IMG/VR virus record: IMGVR_UViG_3300023179_006727
Coordinates: 1-64,000 of that record
Strand: one strand, 5' to 3'
From: a virus
Length of the DNA stretch: 64,000 bases
Shown here: piece by piece, positions 40,301 to 45,741 of the stretch
Layout of the letters: the number at the start of each line of letters is the position of its first letter
How positions within the stretch are numbered: position 1 is the first letter of the stretch
Notes under the pieces: model-generated
Told to the model about the DNA's origin: nothing
What the model saw: only the letters and a program-made list of their open reading frames with translations
Database searches by the model: none
Program-made: the position numbers and the translations under genes

Positions 40301-41258
40301 TAATTGGTTGTGTTACAACATTAATAATATTATTAGTATCGTAAGTAATTCTATAGTATTTTGCTTGATATGGTACCGATTCTGTGCCATAAAAAATAAT
40401 ACGTTTATTTTCTAAATCCTCTACTCCATCAAGTGCATTGCCAATTGCAGCTAAAGTTTTTCCATTAATTTGATCATATTCTAAAGTACAAATGATATCT
40501 ACCGTTAAATCCCCAGGCAAATCATACTCATTCTGTGCATCCTTTGATGGTACCGTAAAAATTACTTCACCTGTTGTTGCCCCATTATCAGTAACACCTA
40601 ATATTTCTCTTGTACTGATATTAGGATATAAAGGCTCTACCCCCTCTACCCCAGGCGTCCCTTGAATCCAAAATGGATTATTTTGTTCAAGTTTGAATTT
40701 GTATGTACCCCCACGTAACAATGGTATAATAGGGTTTTTTGTTTTAAATCCTGAAATTCTGTACCCATTATCATCATTTAAAATTGTATATGTTTTTTTG
40801 TTATATATAGTATCAGTAGAAACTAGTACCGAATCAGGTCCTAGAGGTAACCAATAATATTGTTGATAATTTATCAACATGTCATAATTAATAAATGGTT
40901 CCCAACTGTAACCTTGTTGTGTAAATAAAGAATTTTGATCGGAAATAGGTCCGTTTAGTTGTTGTAAAGCGTTTACGATACCTGGGTAGGTGATGAAGTC
41001 TTCAGCTTTTGATGTATCAGTTTTTAAAAAAACAACTGCAGGATCAAGTTGATAATCAGTTCTTTGTTTAGTTGGTTCAACTACGTATTTGTCATTTTTG
41101 TTAACACCATAACCAAATCGTGAACCAATATAGCCCTGAATAGGTACAATGTTTTGATTCTGTGATAATTGATCAAGCGTAGCTGCTAAAAATTGACGAT
41201 TTGTTTCCGTCCTAAATATTTCAGGCAAAAACTCAATTGTTCGTACTTTTGTAACCAT
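22338..41258 (-). CDS. Giant virion/baseplate-region protein, 6,306 residues
   Basis: One uninterrupted frame of 18.9 kb follows gp6, where T4 carries gp7, gp8 and other wedge genes. The first 700 residues are rich in Tyr, Asn and Pro with a P-P-P-P-K-R-T-V-P-Y segment near 380. Residues about 1976-2016 and 4343-4383 hold short Trp/Tyr modules (K-Y-K-N-E-Y-W-V-A; Y-A-G-N-I-Y-I-A) like carbohydrate-binding folds. Residues about 2420-2750 contain G-x-x-F-G-x-x-I and I-G-A-P motifs like FG-GAP beta-propeller blades. Five G-Y-x-x-x-P motifs lie near 3560, 3600, 4580, 4630 and 4655. Six copies of a V-x-G/I-G-M-x-V-x-G module lie between 330 and 5316. Blade-like V-G-N-N-G-T repeats occur near 5390-5750, and an FCCH-like module, also found in gp6, near 6100-6180. 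No signal peptide or catalytic motif was seen. It probably forms a large part of the wedge or side fibres; this is inference. A GCTAAATA box precedes it at 41282-41289. Confidence 0.75.
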   Translation of the reverse strand: MVTKVRTIEFLPEIFRTETNRQFLAATLDQLSQNQNIVPIQGYIGSRFGYGVNKNDKYVVEPTKQRTDYQLDPAVVFLKTDTSKAEDFITYPGIVNALQQLNGPISDQNSLFTQQGYSWEPFINYDMLINYQQYYWLPLGPDSVLVSTDTIYNKKTYTILNDDNGYRISGFKTKNPIIPLLRGGTYKFKLEQNNPFWIQGTPGVEGVEPLYPNISTREILGVTDNGATTGEVIFTVPSKDAQNEYDLPGDLTVDIICTLEYDQINGKTLAAIGNALDGVEDLENKRIIFYGTESVPYQAKYYRITYDTNNIINVVTQPISNYTNVNEIEVVDMTDIYPGLMVSGVGVPSGTLVTNIINSTIYLNNSITVTTLTNLTFYNDRSPPPPKRTVPYNAMPFPKYDESYLDTNVSLTNIEVGYDQTIVIRLVEDGDIPTLQKISVLLGDQYQARNFFRNLGGQIELIPYLSAALDRLYYQNSNDPNSIGILQLFERNSTSTIYIDDIIGQKNYTSPNGVVFTNGLKILFQGNVEPSNYLNNEYYVDGVGTSITLIPVSDLATPEPYTQPIFVPYDMEPYDSTGYDVILNQPIQPDYITISRLSKDKNAWTRSNRWFHYDVLQTTYNYTKSDRALADLQNIQSRAKRPIIEFHGDLRLFNNGIISAGFVDFLDTASYDVFSTVEGIIPCIPTIQNITLTTEAVFTVNNSDLIATLDNSITVSLVEGQCVILRIPETWAAEWQTIDDKIFYIYDINVGVSTTTFKCSTVANINDPEPLSTQTFSAAGAGNAIASFGDYIVDGEIVFDGCRVVISNDVDPKVRNKVYLVKYETINENKLQVISFVEDKNVIIIDKSQIVVTRGESLYDNSGRSYAYYSELNNNTGGWQLSQFKMGINQPPLFNIFNGNGISLSNTDYYPSSTFVGTKLFSYTPGPSNEDDPILGFPIQYTSIENTSDINFTCNMNTDTFTYYNMTTVTENINIGYVNYITDLLTAQKKTGWVNSVQDTVQYQTFTFETTNLNTKLGFSTVVCDISTLPDTGWNPVKVWLNNKFLQSTEFTYTTTTAKTTIVIPNTELNVPIVVQLLSAEVSKVAYYNIPANFENNPFNINATTIDLGGIRNHWVSICENSGIVLGNFVGNNNSRDLPNLDNYGDKIIQHSAPLLLPALFLRNPQYSLINALSYNAVEYVNYKQLIIDTAEILDFLPSDTPSYILNTVIERLVQAKADTASFFWSDMFFSGDPYITNSYTFKNTASQAIYNLSRIYDYSSANYYGLGIYVTRVVNSETKQIQLYRDINWVTSNTAPNVTITYDFLPNDVVTIQEFNKTWGTFCPNTPSKLGLYPVFVPQIIFDNTYVNPTYFIQGHDGSYNKLYGEYVNGFLTDPRDIALFEFEMRVWNNIKVNQNIPITLTDVVPGFFRQTDCTLEDIQKIKTPSFLNWVGKNRVEYRPNFYRANNSFTYNYRESTFSLDNSIIKQGYWRGIYKYLYDTDRPHVAPWEMLGFSVMPSWWIGYYGNLPYTSDNTVLWNDLAQGYVYNGGDSYYLSQYARPQLLDIIPVDSYGNLISPLNLVVLYYDELNFKKDWVPGDCAPTEESYELSSTYPFDIMRLLILTKPTNFFNLNVDRDLYQYNNELGQWLYNGRQHINPNDIVVYGSGTAKHSYINFIVDYMLQRGVDATTQLTNSLQNLDVRLVYRMAGFTSKKFLSFLVEKASTQSQNTGLLIPDDSYSILLYENVPSDKILWSSVVVQKTNYGFTVWGNSLTQSYFTVSRPINSNLKQSISYQNYKVEVSTFFSPTETILVPYGTEFFSLEGVAEFLVRYGAYLSYQGITFNNVWQGVEYNWKQMIAEFLYWQAQKWELGSLILLNPNSQELTIEKQNLIVQPLTFQQQNFILDQNMVQINPKDLLVQRNGELFNLKVKNEGDTISLFQCNLSNIEHAIVFDNYTVFNDVIYNVAIGLRQNRILMKGYKTAEWNGYIDAQGFILNQDNIQEWQSNIKYTKGQIVKYKNEYWVAPTIIEPNAEFNLELWLKSDYDQVREGLLANPSAEAQDALYYYNVNTASLNGDADLLAYSLIGFRPRQYLQAADLTIISQVNIYKNFIKEKGTNAIINSFKQAEFVQGQIDYDVYENWAIQSGEFGAVNSSNYVEGLLNQSLLNANPTIIGFTDDTVTSVNGAQQEISINELINWERKPRNANFLPPMIENYKIQSGIPTAGYVNYDDVKFKAFNYSDLNEDINNIQTMYYNDYIWLANHLATWDVTTPVSIGSILVLVQNNLNRTCTLTFSNPHGLVKNQNFSVVNFDSNIDGYHAVKSVISLFSIIIDLDLDLVIKTIVNEGITFKFLSHRLTQPSNIVNYPIIGNEFISKRIWVDNNGPTADMQWAVWESVPVYTENSLRTTASTGETGAISYNSSIGTVVAYSSVVKVFTILGTELILVSSSGVTSIATTNNYIFTLSGATLKVYAYPSTTAIQTIVLPSSCTSISTNSTGTIVYVGSPSSNAVYQYTYTSTWGLSLTISAPVASGSVGAVINFGTGLACSAQGNKIFIGAPNSTISTITEAGCVYCYDYTGSAINLQQTIVNPSPHQGALFGKSIATFLYGSDFIVGAPFNLQSVGTSKHVEGAVYRYTSSAQRYGTISGTVVASYPFSGTLYIDNDTISISAAANLQGIVTQINAGLNGAGRTALASSSGSVLTIAVNKDLVDTPLNLIDLSSNSVTTLQNLGLIPYTLTQTIFEPYLTDTAQFGWLVAMNSNCSVAISAPTASKHALTSFDYTDDYTSNDTIFDWGATTFVDAFSLFGEICVYDYLPAENESITNPGKLIFAEYANDSTVDPLVYGLQPKYSSGGLNFTNTVITTTSPLWGTPDVGRINQFTSDSKKTWNVVRAPFAAVNINNLEYISIYDTENNINLNYLDYIDPIQGKLLGAVASNIDYITISDPAGYGNSTVAWNKDKVGRIWFDPTEMRMIDCHQSVYGDPSTPDNVYNAKYWAEPFVGSIPRVYTWIESNVDPINYSSGGFPRNFEDYVTVNVQDNNTNSLVTLYYFWVENNPIVFTNIGKTLNTSTIASYLLNPLGSGISYLAPLGLNSVALYNSNDFIRTNSSALHIGYSTNNSGDQKHVEFNLIHDNDSFSFLNGLPNQQRIAQKNPIGLYLKYLNSFAGKDNLNQDVPDPNLPPLVRYGTSTHYRQSMFRDRAKALQNFIEYVNQIILNFSITESRILTYLNTSGIGWETNNFWTYENYWIDGYSNATKAQVQVQSVPELDTIIKRNGLVARVSVTTSGNAAYYVYNNGIWSQIGIENGTIQFLSTLWTNTNLSEVSKPIYWIIRSINEQIFINDLQIERNRSLILMFKYIMSEAQQGGNYIPWLNKTSLIDVSHTIRQLIPYEKYQRDQQEFLDGYLTEVKPYHVVINDFSYRYEGGELYDGDISDFDVPATYKASINSFESPILIYDEYPVQDNEYTLTNPIWLTQPYRNWISNYGLQLDSFDVEELVVATVTIFVSLSATDIYISNTHGLPTTGYIQIGQEIITYDFVDYYRGRLAGLGRAAFGSTISTHDPGEPVICPMPPVTVVDTGRVYTNPPTIDLVIDTSIYPPPRREAIMKPVMANDRLLEVEVIDEGDGYVVQPEIIIEPAFSEIFPASAFVNVATNRVVLTTTTDLKTGDCIRYTVEDGSTPPVGLEIGSYYYVRVDAPSNSIFLFYNKASAVATRAEVNYNQNKVLMFGGAIGDGHVFNQTARAVIFTTSQPVREIRTTIKLDRTSYRSQISSWDGANNAYAGPYTDRTSMASSLFLASGENYGVISLDTITVPNVSALPTTITINTESTPTVFKSNQQIRVSALSVWEPAVYGNGFPITTYSVANSPFTQFAIIDNQGLNPGGGAASLRGSAISFASNGSPDFNLLGTPQWNGSYLIGTPAEYQNPISTVTANVRATVTTSNPNHYLANWQKVYLTDIPVTPISGNSINNTTFYANRLSNTAFYLYNESASLSGLTVTANYSSGVFVNLSGGNVANILQVHDRIQFGGDNNPTSFIILNRWASNNNIEINPPINPSTTGNVIQGQLVWKTSPVNTTGYTGGNAIVSGNIIPYISIVTLTNTYTSTNAIAANTTIYTSSAQSNPKYLIGTISNIVGEPANTFDITVTSVSPNNGSYTNWSVNYYITSATAGAKLGFDANTAITSNTETNGVQMYMDFANSFIAPGQANKQLINVYSFVNSNITANLIANAFIDSTIQIDDISGLYINMPISGSKIVANTVITDIVADPNVANAPAGTVYLNNFQTFTLGGNNEVVFSGGWYNDNQFYVKVINDGGNFNTIDLYYDPALTNPVPETTFVDIYGNNINAIQTIIPQPITIVPTQVSYAGNIYIATGSPAGVTTPPPLDTANWVVLESDSNLINGIDRIQVYYSPTIDMPGVDVRQLVSGVEYPNNIYFGGQLDEVLTPQFYYDTDLISPSFTSVDITVYDVSGGQFSDGYAPPELVAGVVSDNIDINVRSRPGSLWDYDSTVATQVFRVSSVDLYDNVNSNNIITRPPFGSAYYVPPDVTIDSPPTLPLIFGGIEVDATAVAVTNGKNARLGNVLVGPVGAINEGRVLAIYVQNAGFGYGAPPTIIIDQPRYANNDINTSGLQAQAVAQIRNGTITGVVVTQPGLGYDPAYPPKVVVVDEELIGIRITNGGEGYSDEIQPMVTITAPTIITTTVNGTIANSYSFNVANANGIVSGMTVTTTPSIDANTLVENVSNNTVFVNVRGDFTNGANITFSGVQAYANAVLGNVLVDHTGFNCVNFSPNLEQITFTKVMTSYVANNVATITIDNLDRVRIGQLINTTTANLISANTIVSNIYYNNNSIGLSANTLNAANANTVFSFSGTEFSFEGIVENPMDLILYEKMTDSPIYRNTTVTPDLGNSIANTLVFSGDLTQAFVVGDIVTQSDYNINPLGNANIGTVTNVVYSSLTTLTTVNLNPPLASVQNKPMWVFETYNQTRLVNPPTTAADANVYYVDWNDKIVTMNHQWINANPTYTIDAYVYEVGGGNELVRTNTKVNPVIANSTGALTDIYLDASYREVFSFARDPILSELPITSNTFNYINQVYATPLVYLYNAESGIYRKLNYYPPADSSYTTISITTSANSNQVNVLDGRGIEIGTTMLAYGLIEEPNVMDVVFSNLALNYNAVVTLDANVTVVYGTNLTFTDFSAVANTDYYITPINQANDPLGKVKIVLKQAVTEDDWLSYVILGNSGNYNAGTGKTNYGYSIPETQTVVLSTVGTTLATVSAIDVANSVITLNSTTDIYQGMYVSGGSISGSILVDNVLNSTDLKLSSVSGIAVTNVLTFAYPQPISQIIPLTNFIGDPVFTGDTNETNAVVEINGKRLLDELRRVYISNGSSSYVAPIPLSLTSAINDITTGTVTIASVVYTYYVAVGNNGTIIINIDDFDNPLDWVPQIAVTTENLTSIAVGNGVFVIVGNNGTVITMSIANIVNAHNLRVGWQLQSPPTAEDLYSIIYSASNSSFVAVGAARQILKTSNGVIWNSGLTQPNIPISYNTQETTHEYNFRQIIFNSISSTFVIIGDCNNLPNARAPLPSDTSYLGLTNQVNGVIALIDSALTTVTIVPFNSSFDNIGSMRSVDFDRATGYIIVVGQNNAVTYNGQPWAYGYDINYVGGTITSTFSITGIDTSLPSTTPFNKIAYNSDYKASGNPAFYAVGDFDQIAPFTSLIYEITGAATTWTGIRVSAYIEYSIYGELVLVTNETITVGQHGAIYLAYTNLAGNPTNATQVYGFNPASNVLGELVPSINGVVQQYLVDYTVTYDSNDIPYVTFITPPNVGDYIDIIYIDNTNVSDPYDIVYNHATGSASLTLNIPIQNTGDLITVTSFNRTAQQSLSTLGIVGAKVNSISSIIVSGTVATVTTVNAHSFVEGEIVIINRTNSVDYDQSNGFGSEFEVLSTPTNTTFTILVDSGSENVIGNGYAFNKDIFFLDQPDFIILDKSRLWITINGYRVDESNFIITHNQVQIFREIIVTDEIGILSMTPGASPNAQNFTIHLNKNSQPTVMRVPTTDCTFVSEYYPQDPPIDKIFVDRVINLFDIIERNDVVGALPTIMVEDPILVSNQVSKVEIIGTKYISNISNSSTGIVTTTNNHDLNDSDAVVLQNVGGMYEVNGLTYYAKTTGYLPNQFALYQDDNLTIPLNTSSYTAYSSGGTYLVENIATYVPDSYFSILVNKTYDLGTPVRILVYVGNTVVINGEYIKFKYFDTTLGNNSISGLSRGYGGTITNETIPRGSLVKSALPSNILWSGYYSSLWNDARNNPLQISETPPAEFLRRGYD

Positions 41259-41313
41259 TCTAAATTATACCTATATTAAATTATTTAGCACATTTTAATA
41301 TATGTATATTTTG

Positions 41314-44300
41314 TTATTGTTGTAATACATTTGGAGTAAGAGATGCTACGATAACGATATCACTAGCGGTTGCACCATTGACGAATATTTCAAATGGAGC
41401 ACTTCTTACTTCGTATAGATCACCAAATTTTTGGTTTGGGTCTTGTGGAACAACTACAACAGAGCTTATTAAATCAGCTAATTCAACATGCAAATAAGCG
41501 GTTAATTCACTAAAATAGAAAGTATCACCAAAATTCCATTTATCTAGACTAAAATAGTTATTTAATGCTGTTAAAGCAGTGCTGCGTATTTGACTTTCAC
41601 TAGCAGTAGTTAGTGGACTTTTAATAATTTTAATAGTGCCACGTAACGCAGGATCTGCTTTTTGCCCAAATAGTGGTTTAAATTGAACACTGTTAATTAC
41701 AACACTATCACTTAACATTTTATAATCATCAATACTACTATAGCTTTGAGTTAATTCATTAATTGTTGGAGGTTCAGGTTCAATCAATACATTGGTAGAA
41801 TCATTTAACCAATTTGTATACGATGTATAATATGCTTGTGTTACAACATATAGATCAATAATATTTGTTGTAGCGGGATCAATTCGGGTAGTATTGTTAC
41901 TATTGTGTCGATATTGAAAAATAATATCTCCTCTACCTGTTTTTACACTGTATTTGTAACTTACATCAGTAAGTGTAACAATATTAGTTACATTGTTTAA
42001 AGTACTTGTATACCATGCAGGTTGTGTGGCTATTTTCCCACTTACTGATGATACACCTGTAACCGCATCTGTTAAATCAGGATTACTATATAATGCAAAA
42101 GTAGTCGATGAATATCCCGTGGCTTTTATAAACCGTGTGCCATTATTACCACCCGCACCTGTAATAATCACTTTTTGTCCATCAGTGAACGAATAAAATG
42201 AAGAAACTGTAACTACGGCAGGAGTTGCAGAAGTAATATTTGTTATAGTATATTCAACAGGATTATAATCTGTATAAAATACAGTGTTTGCAGGATACAG
42301 GTAACGATTATCCCATACATCAGCATATGTTTCTTGTGCAATTACAATAGCTCCATTTGGAACAATTTCAGTTCTATATAATCCTAAATTGTCTTCAACA
42401 ATTTCAAAAAATACATAAGGATATGGACTAGTAGAAGTATCACAAATTAATTCAAAGAAATCAGGATTACTTGCAAATCCTGTATCTATATCAATTGCAG
42501 AAATTTCTACTGCATAATCATCAGAATAGCCATCACTTTCAATTGGTTGGGCAATAATATCTAAATAATAATTTGTACCTAATGGTTGTGCGCTTTGTAA
42601 ATTTGGATTAACACTTTGAACACTAACATAGTCAGCAATTGTTTTTCCACTTTTTGGATCAAAAACTTTTTCAAAAGTATCGAAAAAAAATCTTACTTCA
42701 TCTACACTACCAAAATAATATTGTAGTGTGCGATATCGAACATAATATGCATTGTCAATAACATTGTACGTAAAACTCATAAAATAAGTCGTAGGCACTA
42801 CGTTTGAAGTTGGAATAGGGGTAACAACGCTCCATCTTTCTAAATTTGCTGTCAAGGAATTATCAAACACTAATGCAAAATTTTGTTTTAATTGAATCAA
42901 TGTTAAACATTGTCTAATAAGTGTATTACTTAATGATGAATCAATTGGAGGTATAATACCCGTTGCTTGACTACTTGAAGTACCACCACTTGTATAAACA
43001 TTATATATCGCTGTATTAACAGGATTTTCTAATGCACTATCATTATACAATGCATAAGTTGTGGCTGAATAACCACTTACTTTCGCATAATAAGTATTAT
43101 TATTAAGTTCTGTCATACCACCAACACCACTGATAACAACTGCTTGTCCATCGATTAATAAATGTGTTGATGAAGTAGTAACTACTCCTGGGATGGCGCT
43201 TGTTATATTAGTAATTGTTTTTGTAGCTGTTAATGTTTTGTCAATGACAGCATCTTGTGGTATATATTCACTAAGGGTAATCGGACCGTTACCATTTTCT
43301 AAATTACCTGTATTATAATTAGAACCATCTTCAATAACTTGTTCAACACCTGCCCATATAAAAGTTTTATCACCTAAAGCATAATTTGGCGTTCTAGTAA
43401 CAATTCTATTATTTTTATCAAAACATTGAGTATTTGGATCAGGACATACAAACTTGATTAAAGTTCCTGTAGCAATGTATCTAAGATCTGTTCCGTTAAG
43501 GGGTCCTACTGATTGAGGAAATTCTGATGTTGTATTAATATAAAAATAACCCGTAACGTTATTACTATTAACTGTGCTTAAATTCCAATATGCATTATAA
43601 TTACCTGCTACTCCTGCAGGTTGATAATATCCACTATATCTTGGGTAATATTCTAAATAATATTGTTGACATTGTTGACTATTTAAAATTTGTTGGAAAG
43701 ATTGAGTTAAAAATTCTGTAGCAAAGTTAATGTTACTTAAACTAAAAGTTGTAGCAGTTGTAGGTGCTCCTGTTGTAGGATCATCACCATCTAATTTCCA
43801 CAATGCACCATCATCAGCATATACATTTGTACTACTATATTTTCCTGTTGGATCTAATAAGTCTAAACTACGATTTACACCAATACTACTGCGATTTAAT
43901 GCTTTTGATTTAATAATACTATTATATAAAGTATATGGAAAATTAGTATAGTCTTCTCCATTAACCATACGATTTTGTGTATAATATCTTGCAGGAGCAC
44001 GTTCTTTTATACTATTTAAACTTTCACGTGTCTGTGCTGTATTGACAGGTAATTGTAAAGATAATGTTAAAGTTAATGTTTCAATACGATTTGAACGACT
44101 TAAATATCCAATATTTACAGTAATTCCCTGCATTTCATTAGGATCAATGGTATATTTTAATGCATTTCCACTGCGAACATATGCTCTAAAACTACCAACA
44201 GGAATTTCTGCAAAGATACCATCACCAAAAATATAAGTGACTTGATCATTAAATCGTGAAGTAACGCTAAAAATTTTTCTTTGGCTATTCTCTAATTGTA

Positions 44301-45252
44301 ATTGTGCATTTGCATAAACACTTTCAACCTGATTCCATAATTCGCTTGTAACTTGATCGCTATTTAATTTATAAAGCCAAGTATCAGTATTATTAATACC
44401 TTCTATATTAATTAATTGTACATTGTTTTCAATAGCTTCAGCGAATGCAAAATCAACGTTAGTAAGTACACCTTGTTTAAAATAAGAAAACCATCCTGTA
44501 TTTGGGCTTCCAAAACCTAATTTATCATTTTGGTATAAAATATTAAATGCGCCAACGGGTGCGGGTGGAATTTCATATAGTGCATTAGAATTTAAACTAG
44601 TAACACTAACAAGTTCAAAATTCATATCAACACCATCTATTTGTGCCACATAAGGTACAACAGGTAAAAAGTTATCAGGTATAGCTATAGTATATTCATC
44701 AGTTTTTATGCCTAAAAGGGTGGCAGAGTTGCCTGGTCTGCCGACGTATTGACTACTAATTAAAGATGCGTTAATAATACTATTAAATTGTGTTTGCCAA
44801 TATGGATTTGATGGGTCATTCCACTGTATAATTTGATTGCCTAGGGCATTGCCATTAATATCACGTATATTTTCAGTTGTTTGTACAGCTACAATTTTAA
44901 CAATTCCTTGAGCACAAGTGTTTCTTTTTGGATTATAACTTACTAAATTGGCTAATTTTATAACTGAATCACGTCTTTCTGCAGTATCAATAAAATTTTC
45001 ACGTGCATTTAAATCACTTCTAAACGCCATAGACTGACCCATAAAAGCAATAATATCTAGTAAAGCTATAAATTCACTGCTTTCAATATAATCATTAAAT
45101 GTTTCGGGATAATAATTAGTTAAATAATCAATAAATGATTTACGTAAAGTTTCATAATCATAACTTGTAAAGTCAGCTTCACGGTAAGTTTGGTAAATTT
45201 TTTTCCAATCTTGTACTCCAAACAGTGCACTTTGTCTCGTACTTGATGCCAT
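41314..45252 (-). CDS. gp6: Baseplate wedge protein gp6-like (baseplate J-like)
   Basis: The N-terminus (D-F-T-S-Y-D-Y, then S-F-I-D-Y-L, E-F-I-A-L-L-D-I-I-A-F-M-G and D-L-N-A-R-E-N-F) matches the conserved start of T4 gp6, which forms the ring that holds the wedges together. At 1,312 residues it is about twice the length of T4 gp6 (660). The extra length includes two beta modules of the type I-T-S-A-x-P-x-V-V-T ... G-G-x-T-E-L-N-N, similar to FCCH-like domains of other phage structural proteins. The C-terminal part (G-T-I-K-I-I-K-S-P, S-L-D-K-W-N-F-G-D) again looks like the gp6/J core. A TATAAATA box overlaps the upstream gp25 stop, and AAGGGA lies before the ATG. Confidence 0.85.
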   Translation of the reverse strand: MASSTRQSALFGVQDWKKIYQTYREADFTSYDYETLRKSFIDYLTNYYPETFNDYIESSEFIALLDIIAFMGQSMAFRSDLNARENFIDTAERRDSVIKLANLVSYNPKRNTCAQGIVKIVAVQTTENIRDINGNALGNQIIQWNDPSNPYWQTQFNSIINASLISSQYVGRPGNSATLLGIKTDEYTIAIPDNFLPVVPYVAQIDGVDMNFELVSVTSLNSNALYEIPPAPVGAFNILYQNDKLGFGSPNTGWFSYFKQGVLTNVDFAFAEAIENNVQLINIEGINNTDTWLYKLNSDQVTSELWNQVESVYANAQLQLENSQRKIFSVTSRFNDQVTYIFGDGIFAEIPVGSFRAYVRSGNALKYTIDPNEMQGITVNIGYLSRSNRIETLTLTLSLQLPVNTAQTRESLNSIKERAPARYYTQNRMVNGEDYTNFPYTLYNSIIKSKALNRSSIGVNRSLDLLDPTGKYSSTNVYADDGALWKLDGDDPTTGAPTTATTFSLSNINFATEFLTQSFQQILNSQQCQQYYLEYYPRYSGYYQPAGVAGNYNAYWNLSTVNSNNVTGYFYINTTSEFPQSVGPLNGTDLRYIATGTLIKFVCPDPNTQCFDKNNRIVTRTPNYALGDKTFIWAGVEQVIEDGSNYNTGNLENGNGPITLSEYIPQDAVIDKTLTATKTITNITSAIPGVVTTSSTHLLIDGQAVVISGVGGMTELNNNTYYAKVSGYSATTYALYNDSALENPVNTAIYNVYTSGGTSSSQATGIIPPIDSSLSNTLIRQCLTLIQLKQNFALVFDNSLTANLERWSVVTPIPTSNVVPTTYFMSFTYNVIDNAYYVRYRTLQYYFGSVDEVRFFFDTFEKVFDPKSGKTIADYVSVQSVNPNLQSAQPLGTNYYLDIIAQPIESDGYSDDYAVEISAIDIDTGFASNPDFFELICDTSTSPYPYVFFEIVEDNLGLYRTEIVPNGAIVIAQETYADVWDNRYLYPANTVFYTDYNPVEYTITNITSATPAVVTVSSFYSFTDGQKVIITGAGGNNGTRFIKATGYSSTTFALYSNPDLTDAVTGVSSVSGKIATQPAWYTSTLNNVTNIVTLTDVSYKYSVKTGRGDIIFQYRHNSNNTTRIDPATTNIIDLYVVTQAYYTSYTNWLNDSTNVLIEPEPPTINELTQSYSSIDDYKMLSDSVVINSVQFKPLFGQKADPALRGTIKIIKSPLTTASESQIRSTALTALNNYFSLDKWNFGDTFYFSELTAYLHVELADLISSVVVVPQDPNQKFGDLYEVRSAPFEIFVNGATASDIVIVASLTPNVLQQ

Positions 45253-45270
45253 ATTATATCCCTTGTAAAG

Positions 45271-45278
45271 TATTTATA
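45271..45278 (-). promoter_or_regulatory. T4-type late promoter box TATAAATA
   Basis: This is an exact minus-strand match that includes the TAA stop of gp25 (45274-45276). It lies 18 bases before the gp6 ATG, with an AAGGGA ribosome binding site between. Confidence 0.65.
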
Positions 45279-45720
45279 CAGTGCTCGCTTGCCCTGTACT
45301 TCTATCTAAAAGCACAGCAAGATTTACAGGATTATTAAATGGAGTAAATGCAATTTCAAGCTCTAATAAAATGCCATTCTCTTGATTATTAATATAAACT
45401 GATCCTAAAATAATTCTTGGATCTTGTGAAATTATTCTGCGTACTTCATCTTCAATTTGACCCAAAACAATAGTACTATTTGGTTCAAATAAAAATCCCC
45501 ATAGTGTAGAACCATAAGCAGGTTGACCAACTTTATCTCCCTGTTTAATATTAAAGGCATTCAATAGGTCACGAATTATTAAATTTTCATCAGTTAAAGT
45601 AAATTTTTTAGTAATTGGAACAGGTCGAGTTATTCCTGCAACGCCCCCAAATTTACCAGGCTCAGTAAATCTAGTTAATAATCCAAGTTCTTGAGTTGAA
45701 AATCCGTAATATGTAGCCAT
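45274..45720 (-). CDS. gp25: Baseplate wedge protein gp25 (GPW/gp25 family)
   Basis: The 148-residue protein has the GPW/gp25 family pattern: a start after I-T-R-P, then a central L-W-G-F-L-F-E-P, a helix I-E-D-E-V-R-R-I-I-S-Q-D-P-R-I, and strands ending L-E-L-E-I-A-F-T. gp25 is part of the inner baseplate wedge and helps start sheath polymerisation. Its length is close to that of T4 gp25 (132). A CATAAATA box precedes it, and the gene lies between the spike and gp6 genes as expected. Confidence 0.9.
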   Translation of the reverse strand: MATYYGFSTQELGLLTRFTEPGKFGGVAGITRPVPITKKFTLTDENLIIRDLLNAFNIKQGDKVGQPAYGSTLWGFLFEPNSTIVLGQIEDEVRRIISQDPRIILGSVYINNQENGILLELEIAFTPFNNPVNLAVLLDRSTGQASTV

Positions 45721-45727
45721 AATATAG

Positions 45728-45735
45728 TATTTATG
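45728..45735 (-). promoter_or_regulatory. Late promoter box CATAAATA
   Basis: The box lies on the minus strand, 7 bases upstream of the gp25 ATG at 45720. It is a one-base variant of the T4 core, with the same short leader as several other genes in the window. Confidence 0.5.
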
Positions 45736-45741
45736 TTCTCT

